Shown: positions 1 to 8,840, numbered from the stretch's first letter. The stretch is 64,000 nt of DNA from Syntrophothermus lipocalidus DSM 12680 (GCF_000092405.1 NC_014220.1:2046001-2110000); one strand, 5' to 3'. Notes: a model not told the origin generated them from the sequence alone. Translations and numbers: made by a program.

Positions 1-117
1 GTTCTTTCGAGCAGATCCTCAACGTAGTTCAATGTTTCCCTGCTTTTTATCACCCGTAATCAATAATTAATTCCATCAAATCCTCTTTGACTTAAGAGCC
101 AAAATTAGCGAATCAAG

Positions 118-200
118 CAGTGTCAAGACACTGCAGGTTAACGTAGGCCTGAACGATAGCTCAACCGCAATCACCAGAACGGTTTATGCCGATTTTATGC
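118..200. repeat. Diverged direct repeat, left copy
   Basis: This stretch resembles 1946-2037 in the same orientation, sharing the blocks GTCAAGACACTG, TAGGCC, and AACGGTTTA followed by TTTTATG. The left copy contains the small palindrome AGTGTCAAGACACT. The two copies bracket the decayed HD-GYP/chemoreceptor region. They may be ends of a lost mobile element or a dispersed intergenic repeat. Confidence 0.45.
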
Positions 201-548
201 TTTCCAAAACCCTGGGTCAGGATTGTAGTACGACCTCGAAGCACAGGCATATTTTCGAGCGTCTCAATACTTGACAAACAAGTTTTTCTGAGCCAACGTT
301 TCCTTGCTCACCTTGATCGGAGTGTCACCATCGGTCCGCTGCGTCAGATGTTCCTGTCTGATATTCACACCGTTAGCTTCCAAAGAACTTTAACACGGAA
401 TGTGTTCCAAAAAACAATTACCCGTCCACGGACCGTATTATGGACGAGGGAATTAATTAAGTGATCTCCACGGGTTTGTTCTCTCTAGGGTATACAAGAG
501 TTTTCGGATTTTGAGCAACTTTCCTTCCAAGATTTCGAATCCGAACCA

Positions 549-680
549 CTAGAGCTTTTGGGCAATGTCGCCCAGCTATTCGGCCAGTGAACCTACTTCT
601 TCTACGGCAGCTGATAGTGCTTCCCCGGCTGCCGCATGTTCATCGGTGCCCTTGACCATGTTGACGACAAAACTTATCAA
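549..680 (-). pseudogene. Methyl-accepting chemotaxis protein fragment
   Basis: One reading frame on the minus strand reads like the coiled-coil signalling end of a chemoreceptor (EHAAAGEALSAAVEEVGS, then a stop, then LGDIAQKL). It overlaps the end of the HD-GYP gene in another frame and has neither a start nor a receptor domain. I read it as a decayed remnant. The short length makes this tentative. The remaining sequence between 200 and 548 shows no convincing gene. Confidence 0.3.
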
Positions 681-1291
681 TACCTTCCAGCGAGAAATTT
701 CACCAGCCTCTCAACCATCTGCGCGTCAGACTGAGAGCCAGAGTTCTCCTGCAACTCCTTCAACGCCTGTCTCAGACCGCTCGGTCGAGAACGATAAGGA
801 CGATAACTGACCATGGCATCCAACGCGTCGGCTACAACAACAATCTTTGCAGCCAAGGGAATCTCAGAACCAGAAATACCATAAAGATATCCTTTCCCGT
901 CCGGACGTTCGTGGTGGTACTCGATAGCATCCAAAACCGTCTGTTTTTCAGTATCTGATATGTTTTTCATAATACAGAGAGCAATTTCCCTGCCACAACG
1001 TGGATGCTCCCGCACGATGGCCAGTTCCGCCGAAGTCAACGCCGTCTTCTTGTGTAAGGTAGTCTTGGGTATGGTGATTTTGCCCAGGTTATGTACCAGA
1101 GCTCCCAAATAAATGTACTGATTAGACACTGAGTCAAGTCCCACCAAACGTCCCAGCAAGAATGCGATTTGAGCTACTTTCTGACAGTGCAAGTAAGTGC
1201 CCGGGTCATACTGCCAAAGTATGTTCTGGCACTTGCGAATCCCAACCAGGAATCTGGCCAAAATCCCGCCAGATATCCTCACATGTGACAT
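677..1291 (-). CDS. HD-GYP domain protein with altered HD motif
   Basis: A 204-aa protein consisting mainly of an HD-GYP domain, the family that hydrolyses cyclic di-GMP. The family pattern is recognisable: the H of HD around residue 68, a later HP, HHERPDGKGYLYG, and a terminal RPYRS block. Two changes suggest impaired catalysis: the metal-binding HDxGK reads HNLGK, and the GYP triplet reads GYL. The ATG at 1291 has only a weak upstream purine stretch (GAAGGG), and no sensor domain is fused. It lies among remnants of a chemoreceptor and a transposase, so it is probably a decaying or non-catalytic paralogue. The element-borne HD-GYP at 23636-24172 keeps the intact motifs. Confidence 0.65.
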   Translation of the reverse strand: MSHVRISGGILARFLVGIRKCQNILWQYDPGTYLHCQKVAQIAFLLGRLVGLDSVSNQYIYLGALVHNLGKITIPKTTLHKKTALTSAELAIVREHPRCGREIALCIMKNISDTEKQTVLDAIEYHHERPDGKGYLYGISGSEIPLAAKIVVVADALDAMVSYRPYRSRPSGLRQALKELQENSGSQSDAQMVERLVKFLAGRY

Positions 1292-1545
1292 AGAGCCATC
1301 ATTCCCTTCATCTCTCGGGTGGAATGTTGAGGCCGGTCAAAACGCAACACTTGTGTTAGTTTACATAAAGCAAGACCCGGGCAGAGATCGACGATATCCC
1401 TGACCGGGCCTGTACCAACTCTTAGATTATTGTCGTTATCGTGATCATGTAAAAAACACGCAGCATAACATGCTATTACTGCGCAAACTGACAGATCGAA
1501 TACACGTTTTATGAAGCCGTTGGTTGGTTGGTTGGTTGGCTGCAA

Positions 1546-2140
1546 ATATCATGCCAATTTATCCTTTCCCTGTTTTTTTATTTCTTCCATCCCTTGCTTA
1601 CAAATACGTCTAATACTGAACCGTCTGATTCGAACTTAGTCATTACCATGAAACGACGATTCCAGAATCGAAATCTCACACTAAACTTCTTTTTTGTGCC
1701 CGGACTGCCAATTTATCCCTGCATATTCCGGCTTCAGATTCGAATCATCGCTTTCACTGCCGGAATGACATCAGAAGTCTTTCCGCAATTAATCTACATA
1801 CTTGTTCCAGCTTCCGGTCTTATGACTTTAAGATACCTTCTTTTAAAACGTTTGTTCTGATTGATGCCAAGTACAACTAGGACTTCTTTCCCTTTTTCAC
1901 AGTATATATTGATACATTCTGCCGATATTTGTCAAGAGAACATATACATAGGATGGCGTCAAGACACTGTAGGATGCCTTAGGCCAATAACAGGAGCGCA
2001 GCCGTAATGTCCCGAACGGTTTACGCGGGTTTTATGATTCTTGTTTCTGATAACGGACCTCTTGCCAGCTTCGTTATCGACTAGCTAAGGCAAGAGGATT
2101 GGGAACGGGTTAGTCCACAATGACGCAAATACGTTGGCTA
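1546..2140. other. Gene-free stretch with a hairpin and second repeat copy
   Basis: No convincing coding sequence here. Visible structure: TTGG tandem repeats just before it (about 1518-1538), the second copy of the diverged repeat (1946-2037), and an inverted repeat with 9-bp arms CCTCTTGCC (2058-2066) and GGCAAGAGG (2089-2097). The hairpin sits just past the 3' end of the broken transposase and could be its terminator or part of the IS end. Confidence 0.5.
1946..2037. repeat. Diverged direct repeat, right copy
   Basis: Partner of 118-200, in the same orientation about 1.8 kb away. The shared blocks include GTCAAGACACTG, TAGGCC and AACGGTTTA. Substitutions are spread along the length, so the duplication is old. 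Confidence 0.45.
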
Positions 2141-3322
2141 CTAAACTGTGAACCTGCGCAAGTTTTTTCTCTTTCTTCCTGTTCCCTTGACCAGTTGCCT
2201 GATGTTGTGCACCGCTAAGGCTAACAGGACCTGAGTGTGTACCTTCGTCGTACCACGTAGGGTTGCACGGCGCAGTCCTCGCGGACCCTTCATCTCCGCG
2301 AACACGGTCTCGGGCCAGTATGTGCGCTGCCTGAGGCTTGTTCTTGCACGTTCCGTCTTTAAGTGGCTCTCTGCCCGGAAAAGAAGTTCTTCGTCCGTGT
2401 ACCTCTTTATCGCGGGTCGTTTAGCCTTACAATAGTGTACCGTGGTGGGGACACCCTTTGCACGCCAGACGGTGTACCTTATACACTACCGAGCCGTCAG
2501 CTTGTTCCTTTGTCTGGTAAAGCGTTTTCCCTTGGGGACAGATATAGATATCGCGTTCACTGTCATATCTGAAACCGGCTTTAATCCTTTCTCGCCTGAG
2601 ATTTTTTGTCCCGTAAGCCCTGTCGGCTACTGCTTCTTCCGGCCTGCAATGGGTGACAAAGATGTGTTTGCTCAAAAGAGTGGCCAGAACCTGACTCTCT
2701 GCTACTCCTCCGGGCGTCGTTTCCACGGCGGTGACAATTCGGGCTTTTCCTCCGTCCACAGCTATATGCACCTTGTGAGCCAGAATCGGCTTCAACCAGC
2801 CCTTTCTGGTAACCAGCGATGCGTCGGGGTCGGTGCGGCTCGTCCATCTCTTGCTGGTCCGCCCCAAACCTGCTCAAGGTATTCCTCCGGTGTCGTTTGC
2901 AGTTGGTGACAGACTCCTCTTTCTACTAAGGAATCAAGGGAAGCATTGGCTTGAATGATGGTAGCGTCTATGAATACCTTTTCCCCTTGTACCAATCCTC
3001 GGTCCTAACATACTTGGACAACGTGGCGAAAGAACTGCTCATAGACCTCTCTTCCGAAGCGAACCCGGGCCTTAGATAGGATGGTATCCCATACAGATAT
3101 CCGAGCAAAGCCATCTTGAAAATAACAACCGGGTCTACAGAGGGAGAACCGGTGTGACTGTAGCAGCAACGGACGTAATCGTAGATGAAAGAAAAGTCGA
3201 TGACGCTGGAAATCTTCCGGGGAAGGTGGTCCTGGGGGATGCGTTCTTCAAGTGACGTGTAGTAAAACAGCTTGGGCTTGGGATACGCGACGACCCATCA
3301 AGGCGAACCACTCCATGTTCTG
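2141..3322 (-). pseudogene. IS1182-type transposase, frameshifted and deleted
   Basis: Read across frames on the minus strand, the pieces reconstruct a DDE transposase of the IS1182 type. They are the N-terminal KLFYYTSLEERIPQDHLPRK and YSHTGSPSVDPVVIFKMALL blocks near 3100-3290, then LSKARVRFGREVYEQFFRHV, then GEKVFIDATIIQANAS near 2950, HKVHIAVDGGKARIV near 2760, and a C-terminal ETVFAEMKGPRGLRRATLRG near 2270. The segment between the first two blocks is missing after GIPS, and several frame changes are needed elsewhere. No functional protein can be made. I could not define the terminal inverted repeats. Confidence 0.85.
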
Positions 3323-3436
3323 CTTTTTATGGTGTAATATTCTACATTAACCGCAAAAATCCTTCACTTCGGTGAGTTTGGCAACAGGTCCGTTGACAAA
3401 GACAACGCAGGAGTCCGTACTTAGCGCTTGTGAAAC

Positions 3437-3868
3437 TCAACCATTTTCCCAACTATCGACCAAACACAAGATTTCCGCTGTGGTTAAGGTTTTTATTTCC
3501 TTTAACTCGACCAAGTCATTATCGTTCGTCCACACCGGGCAGTTCAGAGCGAGGGCCAAGGCTACAAGGTCCGCATCATCAGGATCTCGCCTTCCGATCA
3601 GTTCCAAGGCCGTCGGGACGTGCTGCAGATAAGCCTCTTTCTCCACAACTTCCAGCTCCAACAGAGAAAACACCGCTTCCATGACGTTTCTGCTCAAACT
3701 CTTCCTTTTAGCCAGGACCGGGATATATTCTCTTACTTCGCCAACCGCTCTGTCAGTCGTGACGAATTTTAACTCTTTAGCCTCAATGAATACCCTGATC
3801 GCCTTTCCGCCTATCAGCGCCGAAAGGATTACGTTAGCGTCCACGGCGATCTTTCCTGAAAGCCGCAA
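3437..3868 (-). CDS. PIN-domain toxin
   Basis: A 143-aa PIN-domain ribonuclease-like toxin of the VapC superfamily. It has the N-terminal VDANVILSAL, a central acidic EVREY, and RRDPDDADLVALALAL followed by WTNDNDLVE, which supply the acidic residues expected to bind metal. The first possible start is the TTG at 3868, preceded closely by GGAGG. A GTG at 3844 (preceded by AGGA) would start the protein right at DANV and is equally plausible. The gene overlaps the end of the upstream antitoxin by about 35 bp, typical of translationally coupled toxin-antitoxin pairs. Targets cannot be inferred. Confidence 0.85.
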   Translation of the reverse strand: MRLSGKIAVDANVILSALIGGKAIRVFIEAKELKFVTTDRAVGEVREYIPVLAKRKSLSRNVMEAVFSLLELEVVEKEAYLQHVPTALELIGRRDPDDADLVALALALNCPVWTNDNDLVELKEIKTLTTAEILCLVDSWENG

Positions 3869-4097
3869 AGTCCTCCAGCACCTCTTTCTCTGTTATCCCT
3901 TTTTTCTCCCGCTCTCCGGCAATCCTTTCCGCTAAAGCCTTCAGGGCTGCTCGCCGAACCTCGTCTTCAAGGCTTATATCCTCCCAAGGGATAAATATTC
4001 CCGCCGGTTTGCTTCCTCGGAAAACCATTACGGCCTCTTTCTTGCGCATAAACTCACTGGTGCGGGCTTTGAAGTCCCTGACGCTTACAAATTCCAT
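3834..4097 (-). CDS. Phd/YefM-like antitoxin
   Basis: An 87-aa protein starting MEFVSVRDFKARTSEFM, the N-terminal dimerisation and DNA-binding signature of Phd/YefM antitoxins. The C-terminal half is charged and probably wraps the PIN toxin encoded immediately downstream. The ATG at 4097 is chosen because GGAGGTGA lies at good spacing, and a TATACT-like hexamer lies just upstream. Together with 3437-3868 it forms a compact two-gene module in a decaying region, where such modules commonly persist. By analogy the pair is probably autoregulated. Confidence 0.85.
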   Translation of the reverse strand: MEFVSVRDFKARTSEFMRKKEAVMVFRGSKPAGIFIPWEDISLEDEVRRAALKALAERIAGEREKKGITEKEVLEDFAAFRKDRRGR

Positions 4098-4186
4098 TGT
4101 AGTCACCTCCGTAGTTACATTATACTACGACTGCAGGCAGAGGTGAATTTCCAAACAGGAAGGCCTCTGATTCGGAATGGGATACA

Positions 4187-4467
4187 TTAAGTTTCTTTCT
4201 CTTCCTCCGGCCTGATGGCTTCAGCCACCCGGAAGCGTATCAGGGTCTGGTAGGTATGTCTTTCTTTTCGGCTATTCTCTTGACGGCCTCCAGCTAGCAA
4301 TCCCGGAGCCGGAGCGTAATCCGTTTAGTCTTGCGCCGTTTGGCAACCATATCGGTCAGTTATGGATCTACCTCCACCTGAACGGGCCCCATCTAGTTCC
4401 AGTGATCGCGCAAGCTGTGGGCATCCCAGAATTCAGCTTCTTCCTCTCTGATCTTGAATTCAGCCAC
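4187..4467 (-). pseudogene. CopG/BrnA-family antitoxin remnant
   Basis: From a GTG at 4467 the minus strand reads AEFKIREEEAEFWDAHSLRD, then MGPVQVEVDP, then KRRKTKRITLRLRD, then LEAVKRIAEKKDIP, which is the layout of CopG-type antitoxins with an E/EFWD head and a ribbon-helix-helix tail. Three in-frame stops (after HWN, VDP and RDC) and a one-base loss after KKDIP break it. No partner toxin gene is visible nearby. Otherwise 4468-4720 holds nothing that I recognise. Confidence 0.7.
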
Positions 4468-4722
4468 GGCAGGTCTTTATACCATCCTAAGACCCCCTTT
4501 TTCTGGGGGATAGCCGGCCAGCAGTACCCGTCGAGAATATGTTAAACAAAAAAAGCTAAGCTATTAGCCTAGCGTTATTACTTCTTCCTGTTTAACACTT
4601 TGATTACAACCCTAGAAAGAATACTTTATATGTCGGCATTCCTGAAAGGAAGAGGTTCCGCCCTCCATTATTTTACAAATTGCCTCAAATGCCAAATTAT
4701 CAAGGCTTTTCAGAAAGAAACT

Positions 4723-4800
4723 TGGGGTGGGCGATGGGACTCGAACCCACGACCCCCAGAGCCACAATCTGGTGCTCTAGCCGACTGAGCTACGCCCACC
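4723..4800 (-). tRNA. tRNA-His (GTG)
   Basis: A complete cloverleaf on the minus strand with anticodon loop TTGTGGC, so anticodon GTG for histidine. The acceptor has the extra 5' G pairing with C73, as expected for tRNA-His, and CCA is encoded. It is first in a three-tRNA cluster. Confidence 0.95.
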
Positions 4801-4880
4801 ACGCGATCCTCTGTCAATGTGATTGGAATTTTCCTTAACTCTACCCAACGAACGCGCGTTGCACCGCCTGTAATTCGCGA

Positions 4881-4957
<77 letters not shown>

Positions 4958-4966
4958 CATAACGCA

Positions 4967-5040
4967 TGGAGCGGGTGATGGGAATCGAACCCACGCAACC
5001 AGCTTGGAAGGCTGGGGCTCTACCATTGAGCTACACCCGC
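4967..5040 (-). tRNA. tRNA-Gly (TCC)
   Basis: A complete cloverleaf with anticodon loop CTTCCAA, giving anticodon TCC (glycine, GGA codons). CCA is encoded. It lies only 9 bp from tRNA-Arg, so the two are surely co-transcribed. The 200 bp between it and the dynamin-like gene show no gene. Confidence 0.95.
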
Positions 5041-5243
5041 TTGCGCTTTCTTATTATACTGTCTTTATCCTGGTTTTGCAACGGTTTGTACTAGTTCATT
5101 GTTATCGTTCTGTGATATTGTCACCTTGTAATAGTTCAGTGAAAATGTCCCCATGAAAGAAAACAGTCACACGTATACCCGTTCCGGTATGGCTAATTAG
5201 CGAAATCGGCAGCGAACTCTTGAGTCAAAATTTACCCTTATTT

Positions 5244-6977
5244 CTAATTGTTGGCCGCCCCCTTCAATTCAGCAAGACAAGCGTGCATCTTTTCTATGTG
5301 TTTCTCGATTTCCGCTTTGCGTTCCACGGCATCCTGCTCTCCTTTACCCTTGATTTCCATGGCCTGTTCTATACTGGCGTTTACCGCCTGTTTGGCCCGC
5401 TCAGTCTCCTCCTTCAGAAGCGACTTCAAGGCCAAAGCCGACTGTCGCAGGCGGTTCAAGAAATCATACCGGATGCGGCCGTAATTCCGGTCTACGTCCT
5501 GGGGAATGTCCTTGGCCATTCCTTGCCAGATTATCCGGTTAAGGAGCCGGCGGGGGAGCAACCCCGAGAACGCCCTGGGCGAGATCTCAAGCATCAGCGG
5601 GTCCAGGCCCACCTTATAGTAGAACTCTGACTTCCCCGTGACGTCTACTCTGAACCTCTCCCCCGTGTAATCGATACCGAAAACCTCGCAGGCCTTGCCC
5701 AAAATTCGCGATATAATGTCGTCCAGCCTGGACAGGAAGCGGTTCTGGGCCTCTTCGAATTCCCGCGCCACCTCTTTATCCGTTTCCTGCCTCCATCTTT
5801 CAAAAACCGAGGTGAGATTGGTCAGGGCTTCTTGTTCGATAGCTTTAATAAAAAACCTGGTCTTTAAACCCTGATTCTGCTGGTACCAGTTCTCCAACAT
5901 CAAAGCCAAGGTCTTTTCTAACGACGACCTGTCTTTTCCAAATTTTTTATCCAGATCCTCAAGTATTCTCTCCACCTCGCCGTCTAGGAGCACGGCCACA
6001 TCCCGAGTTTCCCTGTCGACTATTCCCAAAAACTCGGTATAGCTGGCTATCTTTGCCCGCAGTTCTTCTACCGGCAATTCGAGGGCCTGCCGTTCCACCC
6101 GAAGCGAGGTCGACACCTGCAACAGGAGATTGCCCAGTTTGTTCCGCAATGCCACCTCCAGCAATCGGTCCCGGTGCGTATAAAAGTAACCCAGTACGGC
6201 TTCTTCGAGCACCGCAAAACCGCTTTCCTCCAGTTTCTGCGGGTCTTGGGCTACCTGCGCCTCCAAGGCCATAAGAGCAGATAAAGGATACACGTCGACC
6301 GACTGCCCAAGCTCCTTTTCCAACGCAACGCGGGTAAAATCCACGAGCCGCTTCACGTCATGGTCAGCATAGAAGTCAGCCTTGTTTAGAACAAAGTAGA
6401 TCATAGGAACCTGCTCGCGAACATCGCGCAGGTACCTGATCTCCTCGACTGCTACCGGTGTATCGACCGAGAAGACAAATAAGGCAGCATCGATATGGGG
6501 CAGGTATCCGTAAGCCGTCTGGGTGTTATGTTCAAAAATGGAACCTACGCCGGGGGTATCGACCAGCCGGATACCCCGGCCGAGAAGCCGTGAGGGAAAG
6601 GTTATGTGGGCTATCGCTACCTGCTTTTCGTTGTTGGGATTTCTCTCTTCGGTGATGTAATCTGCCAGCTCCCCTACCGTCACTTCCCGGCGCAGGCCGT
6701 TTTCGTGGATAATTGTGACTGTCGGTTCAGCCCCGTACTCGACAACCGTTATGACCGAAGTGGCGGGGGTCACTGCCATCGGCAGCACCGGCTGCCCCAA
6801 AATCGCGTTGACGAGAGTAGACTTGCCCCGTTTCTGTTGTCCGAGGATGGCCAGGTTGAAGTAGTCTTTCTTCATTTTCTCTTTTAGAGTTTCCAGCCCG
6901 GATGCGGTAGCACTGTCGATGTATGTCCGAATGCTTTCGAGGTATTCGATTGTCTCCGATAAGATGTTGGCCGACAC
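5244..6977 (-). CDS. Dynamin-like GTPase
   Basis: A 577-aa bacterial dynamin-superfamily protein. The GTPase domain occupies roughly the first 270 residues, with the P-loop GQQKRGKST (46-54), a switch threonine region PATS (71-74), DTPG (140-143) and NKAD (198-201). The remainder is helical and charged, as in dynamin stalks, with no clear transmembrane paddle. Such proteins remodel or protect membranes using GTP. The start is a GTG at 6977 with GAGGGGAGC upstream. The gene stands alone, and its leader (7011-7104) resembles a fluoride riboswitch with an overlapping terminator, so expression may respond to fluoride. The exact membrane role is unknown. Confidence 0.85.
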   Translation of the reverse strand: MSANILSETIEYLESIRTYIDSATASGLETLKEKMKKDYFNLAILGQQKRGKSTLVNAILGQPVLPMAVTPATSVITVVEYGAEPTVTIIHENGLRREVTVGELADYITEERNPNNEKQVAIAHITFPSRLLGRGIRLVDTPGVGSIFEHNTQTAYGYLPHIDAALFVFSVDTPVAVEEIRYLRDVREQVPMIYFVLNKADFYADHDVKRLVDFTRVALEKELGQSVDVYPLSALMALEAQVAQDPQKLEESGFAVLEEAVLGYFYTHRDRLLEVALRNKLGNLLLQVSTSLRVERQALELPVEELRAKIASYTEFLGIVDRETRDVAVLLDGEVERILEDLDKKFGKDRSSLEKTLALMLENWYQQNQGLKTRFFIKAIEQEALTNLTSVFERWRQETDKEVAREFEEAQNRFLSRLDDIISRILGKACEVFGIDYTGERFRVDVTGKSEFYYKVGLDPLMLEISPRAFSGLLPRRLLNRIIWQGMAKDIPQDVDRNYGRIRYDFLNRLRQSALALKSLLKEETERAKQAVNASIEQAMEIKGKGEQDAVERKAEIEKHIEKMHACLAELKGAANN

Positions 6978-7010
6978 CCGATCTTGCTCCCCTCTCTAAA
7001 AGAAATGAGC

Positions 7011-7104
7011 TTAAAAAACAGAAGCCCCTGTCTAGGTTGGTATTAGACAGGAGCTATTAGCCGGTGCCGTTTCGCTTAACGCGGGGTGAGCTCCATCACC
7101 CAAA
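7011..7104 (-). promoter_or_regulatory. Candidate fluoride (crcB-type) riboswitch with terminator
   Basis: On the minus strand the leader shows P1 GGGU/ACCC enclosing exactly ten bases, GAUGGAGCUC, as in characterised fluoride aptamers. A downstream GGCUAAUAGCUCC follows, whose AGCUCC can pair with GGAGCU in the P1 loop to form the diagnostic pseudoknot. The same AGCUCC strand is the 5' arm of a 12-bp terminator stem (7044-7055 with 7023-7034) followed by TTTTTT (7012-7017). That is the expected on-switch: fluoride stabilises the pseudoknot and prevents termination. The P3 stem is imperfect, which is the main doubt. The next gene is the dynamin-like GTPase, 34 bp after the T-run. Confidence 0.65.
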
Positions 7105-7249
7105 ACATGACCATACGGGAACCATCCCTCTGTCACGTTTCTCTCTATTATGATTCTCGTAAACACTCAACCCGAATTCTGTAGGGACCCTGCCTCCCTC
7201 AAATTTCTACATCGCTGAAATAAAGGTCTATCAAGGCTTTCTGGTTATC

Positions 7250-7280
7250 GAGCTGGTCGGGGCGACAGGATTTGAACCTG
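7250..7280. repeat. attL core (displaced tRNA-Pro 3' end)
   Basis: Identical over 31 bp to 36328-36358, the 3' end and CCA of tRNA-Pro. Beyond 7280 the tRNA homology stops, so this is the displaced copy. The roughly 55 bp to its left (7191-7249) also resemble the sequence just inside the right end (36267-36327) at about three quarters identity. Confidence 0.9.
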
Positions 7281-7327
7281 ATTCCGTGCCTTTAAAAGCC
7301 CGTAATTTCGAGCGTCGTCGCACGGTT

Positions 7328-7346
7328 GTTAATCTTTTTGTTAATC
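7328..7346. promoter_or_regulatory. Left arm-type integrase sites
   Basis: Two direct copies of GTTAATC at 7328-7334 and 7340-7346 lie 48 bp inside the attL core. Three copies occur at the same side of attR (36189-36217). This arrangement matches arm-type binding sites of tyrosine integrases with an N-terminal arm-binding domain. Confidence 0.65.
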
Positions 7347-7380
7347 CGTGCGCTCACACGTTTATTATACCGTGCCCGTT

Positions 7381-8439
7381 TTAGAGGTGCAAACCCTTGC
7401 CGTGCCTGACCTGTTGTGCATAGCAGTTAACCGTCGTGCCTACGTTGTGTCCGACCAAGTTAGCCACAAGAATTGGGGGTACTCCCTCAGAAAGCAGGAG
7501 GGTTACAACCGAATGTCGAATATCGTGAATTCGAATGATCGGCAGCCCTGCTTTTTCGAGTGCCTTGCGCAGTGTCTTCCTTACTGCCTCGTATTTCACC
7601 GGCCTACCGTCGTCGGCCTGGAATACCAGGCTTTTTTCTTTTTGCCAGTGTATCGGCACTACCTTGCCGGACGGCATAACAGCCTTGAGTAGAGCCGTGG
7701 TTTCGTCGTCCAGCTCCACAGTGCGTCTGGCCTGGGGAGTCTTGACGTCCCCTTTAAGCACTCTATGTTTGGTATCTACGCTTTTTTCGATGGTAATGGT
7801 TCTTCGCTCAACATCGACACAGTCCCACGTGAGACCGAGTATCTCCCCTAACCTTGCTCCGGTTACGCACAACAGTCTTATGATGAGTCCGTGCCTGTAC
7901 TCCTTAGCGGCTTCGATAAGCCTTTTGAGTTCGTCTCGGCCTAGGGTTCGCCTTATCTCGTGCGGCACTCTAGGCAGTTTAAAGCCCACCAAAGCGTCGC
8001 TCGGAGCAAGTTTCCTCTCCACGGCTTCTCTTACAGCCGTTTTAAGCGTGGCGTAAAGGTTTTTCCTCGTCTTGGGCCTGAGATGGGTAAACTGTCCTGC
8101 CAGCCGCTTGGAGAGGGCCTCGGCTTGGACAGAATACAACAGCAGGTCCCCGACAAGCGGTTTTAGCTTCCGCACATGGGATTCGTACTCTTTCCACGTA
8201 CGGTAGGAAACCGTGTCTTTGATCTCTGACAGCCACACATCGAACCATTCACCCAAAGAGTGCACTGCCACACGGTATCCGGCAGGCTTCACTAACTTTC
8301 GCCTTATATCGGCTTCCATCTGCCGGGCCATGTATTCTGTTGGAGCGTATATCATCTGTGTGAAGTACTTCTTTTTACCGTCCTCACCCCTTCCCAAATA
8401 GATTCTTACGAGCCATCCCTTGCCTCGTTTCTCAAGCAT
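7381..8439 (-). CDS. int: Tyrosine integrase (element integrase)
   Basis: A 352-aa phage-type integrase. Residues 1-50 look like a three-stranded arm-binding domain (GRGEDGKKKYFTQMIYAPT), followed by a SAM-like core-binding domain (about 60-150) and the catalytic domain. The catalytic set is intact: R196 in GARLGEI, H305 and R308 in HDIRH, H331 in GHN, and nucleophile Y340. The ATG at 8439 has AGGGAGGT at good spacing. It lies 100 bp from attL with excisionase upstream, the usual int-xis arrangement, and most likely drives insertion into tRNA-Pro. The GTTAATC repeats near both junctions are its probable arm sites. Confidence 0.92.
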   Translation of the reverse strand: MLEKRGKGWLVRIYLGRGEDGKKKYFTQMIYAPTEYMARQMEADIRRKLVKPAGYRVAVHSLGEWFDVWLSEIKDTVSYRTWKEYESHVRKLKPLVGDLLLYSVQAEALSKRLAGQFTHLRPKTRKNLYATLKTAVREAVERKLAPSDALVGFKLPRVPHEIRRTLGRDELKRLIEAAKEYRHGLIIRLLCVTGARLGEILGLTWDCVDVERRTITIEKSVDTKHRVLKGDVKTPQARRTVELDDETTALLKAVMPSGKVVPIHWQKEKSLVFQADDGRPVKYEAVRKTLRKALEKAGLPIIRIHDIRHSVVTLLLSEGVPPILVANLVGHNVGTTVNCYAQQVRHGKGLHL

Positions 8440-8449
8440 CCGAACACCT

Positions 8450-8499
8450 CCCTAAAAAAGGGAGGCGGGGATAGGTAAGCATTCTACCTATCCCCGCCT
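8450..8499 (-). terminator. Intrinsic terminator between xis and int
   Basis: A perfect 15-bp stem (8463-8477 with 8485-8499) around a 7-base loop, followed on the minus strand by CCCTTTTTTA. It overlaps the last codons of the excisionase gene and precedes int, so it should reduce int transcription from the xis promoter. Confidence 0.85.
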
Positions 8500-8663
8500 T
8501 TGTCCTGCCTAAGAAACTCTCTCAATGCTTCTTCAGGTATCCTCAGCCCTCTCTTAGGAGAAACCTTGATGGTCTTTATCTGTCCCGAATACACCAGCAT
8601 ATATGCCGTGTCTTTGCTCACTCTCAACAGTTTTGCCACTTCCGGTACGGTATAGACTTTAAT
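8484..8663 (-). CDS. xis: Excisionase-like HTH protein with ATT start
   Basis: A 59-aa protein of the MerR/excisionase (HTH_17) type: VYTVPEVAKLLRVSKDTAYM, then GQIKTIKVSPKRGLRIPEEA. In this frame a TGA lies two codons before the first usable codon, and AAGGAGGT sits 9 bases upstream of an ATT. ATT at 8661-8663 is therefore the most likely initiator. The next GTG would delete part of the HTH and has no ribosome site. ATT starts are rare and are discriminated against by IF3, implying low, regulated output. The product should direct excision together with the neighbouring integrase. Confidence 0.8.
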   Translation of the reverse strand: MKVYTVPEVAKLLRVSKDTAYMLVYSGQIKTIKVSPKRGLRIPEEALREFLRQDKGGDR

Positions 8664-8820
8664 AACGCCTCACCTCCTTCCCTAATTTTAAACGGATTGC
8701 CCGATTTTGCCCCAAAACGGCGGGTAAAATGCGCGGGGTATACTTCATTCTATCCCCGAGACAAAACCCCCGTTGTTGAGGCCGGTAGAAATGGTAATGC
8801 TGTGAAAAAATAACAGCTCA

Positions 8821-8840
8821 TTGTTTTATGTCTAAAACAA
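8821..8840. promoter_or_regulatory. Palindrome at the end of the methylase gene
   Basis: TTGTTTTA and TAAAACAA (8-bp arms, 4-base spacer) form a perfect inverted repeat overlapping the methylase stop. It could be a terminator or an operator for xis. The remaining 170 bp before xis shows no other gene. Confidence 0.45.

Noticed and set aside
186-464. A 92-aa plus-strand frame at the left edge
   Set aside because: It overlaps the diverged repeat and has neither a ribosome site nor a recognisable pattern.
1528-1860. A 110-aa plus-strand frame in the left intergenic region
   Set aside because: It begins in a TTGG tandem repeat, has no ribosome site, and its composition looks random.
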